A program made the translations under genes and the position numbers. Under the pieces are notes generated by a model. It was not told the DNA's origin and searched no databases. It saw only the letters and a list, made by a program, of their open reading frames with translations. This document shows, piece after piece, positions 61,897 to 64,000 of a stretch of DNA of 64,000 nt. Each line of letters begins with the position of its first letter. The first letter of the stretch is position 1. Origin of the DNA: an uncultured Kangiella sp. (GTDB lineage: Bacteria; Pseudomonadota; Gammaproteobacteria; Enterobacterales; Kangiellaceae); assembly GCA_947503435.1 (NCBI GenBank), contig CANNDL010000004.1:124001-188000 (forward strand), in the 5' to 3' direction.

Positions 61897-62700
61897 ATGA
61901 AAAAGATTGCCATTGCATTGGCTCTAGCTACGGCTTTAAGCGCATGTAAAAAAGAAGAGGCAGCTGAAGCTGTAGAAGAAGCAAACTCACCTGAAACAAT
62001 AGCTACAGATGTTGTTGCAGAAGTTTCATTTGACGAGAATGATTTAATCCAAAAAACCTCTTACTCCATCGGGCAAAACTTTGCCAAACAAATGAGTAAG
62101 AATTTCGAAGGTTTAAAAGAACACGATATTGAGATTAATAAAGATCTAGTCTTGCAAGGCATCAGAGATGGCTTTGCAGATAAAGGAAAATATGCAGAGG
62201 CTGACTTAGCTGAGAATATGCAAGCGTTTAACAATTTCTATCAAGAAAGAGTACACGCTGCACAAGCAAAATTGGATGCTGAAGCTAAAGTTAAAGCTGA
62301 AGCTAGTAAATCTGAAGGCGATGCCTATCGCGCTGATTATGCTCAAGCAGATGGCGTTAAAGTTACCGATACCGGCTTAATGTATAAAGTGCTTAGCAAA
62401 GGCGAAGGCGGAAACAAGCCAACTGCTCAAGACACGGTAAAAGTGCATTACAAAGGCACTTTTATTGACGGCACTGAGTTTGATAGTTCCTACTCGCGTA
62501 ATCAGCCTATTTCATTCTCGTTAGGTGGTGTGATTAAAGGTTGGACGGAAGGTCTTCAATTAATGGAAGTGGGCGATAAATTTGAGTTCGTGATCCCACC
62601 GGAAATTGGCTATGGTGCAGGCGGTAGCAGTACTATTCCGGGTAATTCGACATTAGTTTTTGAAGTTGAGTTGTTGGATATCAATCCAAACAGTAAATAA
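61897..62700 (+). CDS. FKBP-type peptidyl-prolyl isomerase, lipoprotein (FkpA/Mip-like)
   Basis: A 267-residue envelope foldase. The N-terminus ends in a lipobox-like ALSAC, so the protein is probably lipid-anchored. A helical dimerisation domain (about residues 50-145; KTSYSIGQNFAKQM, FADKGKYAEADLAENMQ) leads to an FKBP domain with VKVHYKGTFIDGTEFDSSY, GVIKGWTEGLQLM, FVIPPEIGYGAGG and STLVFEVELLDI. Active-site aromatics are all present. It assists proline-limited folding in the periplasm. Confidence 0.94.
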   Translation: MKKIAIALALATALSACKKEEAAEAVEEANSPETIATDVVAEVSFDENDLIQKTSYSIGQNFAKQMSKNFEGLKEHDIEINKDLVLQGIRDGFADKGKYAEADLAENMQAFNNFYQERVHAAQAKLDAEAKVKAEASKSEGDAYRADYAQADGVKVTDTGLMYKVLSKGEGGNKPTAQDTVKVHYKGTFIDGTEFDSSYSRNQPISFSLGGVIKGWTEGLQLMEVGDKFEFVIPPEIGYGAGGSSTIPGNSTLVFEVELLDINPNSK

Positions 62701-62714
62701 TTGCATATACCCTT

Positions 62715-63041
62715 ATGAGTAAAGAGCGATTTGCTAGTTTTCAAGATTTTTGGCCATATTATTTGTCAGAACATCGTTTACCTAGCAATCGCTTATTACA
62801 TTATATAGGCACTTTTTTATCTCTAACATTATTAGCGTATGCGGTTATAAGCCAACAATGGCTTTTGATCTTAGGTTGTTTTATTGTGGGATATGGATTT
62901 GCTTGGCTGGGTCATTTTGTTGTTGAAAAAAATAAACCTGCTACTTTTAAGTATCCGCTTTGGTCATTTATTGCCGATTATAAAATGTGCTATATGGCGC
63001 TGACAGGTACTCTTAAAAACGAATGGCCAAAATATTTTTAG
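62715..63041 (+). CDS. DUF962/Mpo1-like membrane protein
   Basis: A 108-residue protein with the Mpo1 pattern: an N-terminal FASFQDFWPYYLSEHRLPSN, then LLHYIGTFLSLTLLAYAVI, GYGFAWLGHFVVEKNKPATF and PLWSFIADYKM. The histidines in HRLP, LHYIG and GHFVVE match those of the yeast alpha-hydroxy fatty-acid dioxygenase Mpo1. The bacterial role is not established. It lies 14 bp after the FKBP gene and ends at a terminator. Confidence 0.9.
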   Translation: MSKERFASFQDFWPYYLSEHRLPSNRLLHYIGTFLSLTLLAYAVISQQWLLILGCFIVGYGFAWLGHFVVEKNKPATFKYPLWSFIADYKMCYMALTGTLKNEWPKYF

Positions 63042-63058
63042 GATAAAATTAAGAGAAT

Positions 63059-63086
63059 AAAAAAGCTGGCATCTGCCAGCTTTTTT
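63059..63086. terminator. Bidirectional terminator after the DUF962 gene
   Basis: A6, GCTGGC, loop ATCT, GCCAGC, T6. It lies 17 bp after the plus-strand stop and reaches the stop of the minus-strand monooxygenase gene, so it probably ends both transcripts. Confidence 0.92.
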
Positions 63087-63378
63087 ATTTTAAACTTGTG
63101 GACTCTAATATAGTTACTTTTTCATCATTTTCGAGCAAAGGACGCATAGCCTCAAGCAGTTCGAGTCTTTGCTCGGACTCAGCCCAAATCTCCCATGCTT
63201 CGATTGTGTCCCAGCATGACATGACCACTATGTGATTGCTATTGCCAAGCACATTGAAAATTTCACCCGATAAAAAGCCTGGTACATTGCTCGCTTTGTT
63301 TTTTGCCTTGCGTATAAGCCCATGATAGTCATCAACTTTTTCTGGATTGACTTGGCGTTCAATAATTACACGAATCAT
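63085..63378 (-). CDS. Antibiotic biosynthesis monooxygenase (ABM) domain protein
   Basis: A 97-residue single-domain protein with the dimeric alpha/beta barrel of the ABM superfamily. It starts MIRVIIERQVNPEKVDDYHG and continues NVPGFLSGEIFNVLG, HIVVMSCWDTIEAWEIW. Members act on quinols or heme or are of unknown function, and the sequence does not decide. It is 12 bp downstream of dsbB on the same strand. Confidence 0.87.
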   Translation of the reverse strand: MIRVIIERQVNPEKVDDYHGLIRKAKNKASNVPGFLSGEIFNVLGNSNHIVVMSCWDTIEAWEIWAESEQRLELLEAMRPLLENDEKVTILESTSLK

Positions 63379-63390
63379 AATATTACTCTT

Positions 63391-63903
63391 TTATAAATGT
63401 TTTGGTGCTCTAAAAGCATGCACCAAGCGATATGTCGTTAGTATAAAGGCTACGCTGAAAATTAGTAGCATCCAGCCTGGCATAGTTAAGCCTAACCATT
63501 CAAAATTTACTTCAGCGCATTTGCCATCCCCCATTAATACGGTACTAATCACTTCGGTCATTGGCATAACGTCCATCAACAGATCTAACGGGGCCCCACA
63601 GTCCATGACTTGGTCCGCAGGGAGGTTTTGGATATAAACGTGCTTAGCGGAAATCCATATGCCCATAGAAGCACAAATCATTCCTAGTATTTGGAATAGT
63701 TTATTCCAAATTGACTCATGACGAGGCTGGAAAATAGCATTCAGTAATAAAACTACACCTAAACTAAATATAGCTACTCTAGAAAAAATGCATAAAGGAC
63801 ATGGCTCCATAAACTGGACGTATTGAAAATAATAGGCTGTAACAATCAACTGGTAGCAAATAAATGCGCCCAGAAAATTTAGGGGTCTAGAATTTAATGT
63901 CAT
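63391..63903 (-). CDS. dsbB: Disulfide bond formation protein DsbB
   Basis: DsbB reoxidises DsbA and passes electrons to quinone. The 170-residue protein has four helices, the first periplasmic cysteine pair in MEPCPLCIFSRVAIF (CxxC), and the second pair in VMDCGAPLDLLM and GDGKCAEVNFEW. RVAIFSLGVVLLL contains the conserved arginine after the CxxC. All four redox cysteines are present. dsbD lies elsewhere in the window (23842-25653). Confidence 0.94.
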   Translation of the reverse strand: MTLNSRPLNFLGAFICYQLIVTAYYFQYVQFMEPCPLCIFSRVAIFSLGVVLLLNAIFQPRHESIWNKLFQILGMICASMGIWISAKHVYIQNLPADQVMDCGAPLDLLMDVMPMTEVISTVLMGDGKCAEVNFEWLGLTMPGWMLLIFSVAFILTTYRLVHAFRAPKHL

Positions 63904-63927
63904 CTTAAAACCTATGCAGGACTTTTA

Positions 63928-64000
63928 ATGTCCTCTTTTCATAATTTAGCGCACACTACTCCTAACTTTAAGAAAGTTCAAGTAGTGGCGGCTAAAATTT
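63928..64000 (+). CDS. Start of a gene cut by the window edge
   Basis: An open frame begins MSSFHNLAHTTPNFKKVQVV and runs to the window end (24 codons). AGGA lies about 8 bases before the ATG, and dsbB diverges from it. Too little is visible to name the product. Confidence 0.45.
   Translation, partial: MSSFHNLAHTTPNFKKVQVVAAKI

Overview
The window is a chromosomal segment of a low-GC, Gram-negative gammaproteobacterium. The evidence is the fis-dusB pair, an aroQ-accB-accC operon, lipid A acyltransferase and Kdo kinase genes, an aa3-type cytochrome oxidase cluster of the kind found in marine aerobes, and DsbB/DsbD, CutA and FxsA. The gene order and composition remind me of Kangiella/Aliikangiella-type bacteria, but that is inference without a database search. 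Most of the window is housekeeping. I saw no tRNA, rRNA, CRISPR array, insertion sequence or prophage.

Layout. (1) 1-4291, minus strand: purH (cut by the window edge), fis, dusB, a zinc-ribbon membrane protein, prmA. (2) 4295-5009: a SUKH/SMI1-like gene and a tightly coupled small partner. (3) 5043-11855: a six-gene MoxR module (RDD, SpoIIM-like, DUF4129, DUF4350, MoxR ATPase, DUF58) transcribed leftward. (4) 12018-14326: aroQ-accB-accC with a clear terminator. Regions 2 and 3 sit between accC and prmA, which are neighbours in many relatives. (5) 14670-19578, plus strand: an OmpR-type regulator, a LysM-FecR envelope protein and a CHASE2 histidine kinase, apparently one signalling unit. (6) 20707-25991, minus strand: cutA-dsbD-cysteine-rich protein-copA-copB, a copper and thiol-redox operon. 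(7) 26154-31267: small metabolic and stress genes, including a LysR regulator divergent from doxX-azoreductase.

(8) 31278-34395: an accessory island with an ATPase gene and an HNH nuclease gene overlapping by 4 bp. This is the architecture of the Septu (PtuA/PtuB) anti-phage system. An unrecognised 234-residue protein lies downstream. (9) 34475-36761: groES-groEL under a perfect CIRCE operator, followed by a large imperfect palindrome and a terminator. (10) 36816-39624: four poorly characterised genes, including a TfpX/TfpZ-like protein, a gene that may start at a non-AUG codon, and an exported dual-specificity-type phosphatase. (11) 40201-43487: a VWA lipoprotein, an ECF sigma factor and a membrane protein; the first and last share the segment VVVTGSR.

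(12) 43732-58541: cytochrome c oxidase structural genes (coxB, coxA, ctaG, coxC) and biogenesis genes (DUF2909, SURF1, a conserved membrane protein, ctaA, ctaB, sco). About 6 kb of envelope genes lies between the two halves: a BamA-like barrel, a 53-residue membrane protein, a heptosyltransferase, a Kdo kinase, a metallopeptidase-like protein and a DUF3667 protein. (13) 58548-64000: a MATE transporter, an LpxL-type acyltransferase, DUF423, TIGR02444, an FKBP lipoprotein, DUF962, an ABM monooxygenase, dsbB and the start of another gene.

The most interesting items are the Septu-like pair and its third gene, the VVVTGSR segment shared inside the VWA/ECF operon, the LysM-FecR/CHASE2 signalling unit, the possible AUA/AUU start at 38330-38338, and the structured repeat after groEL.
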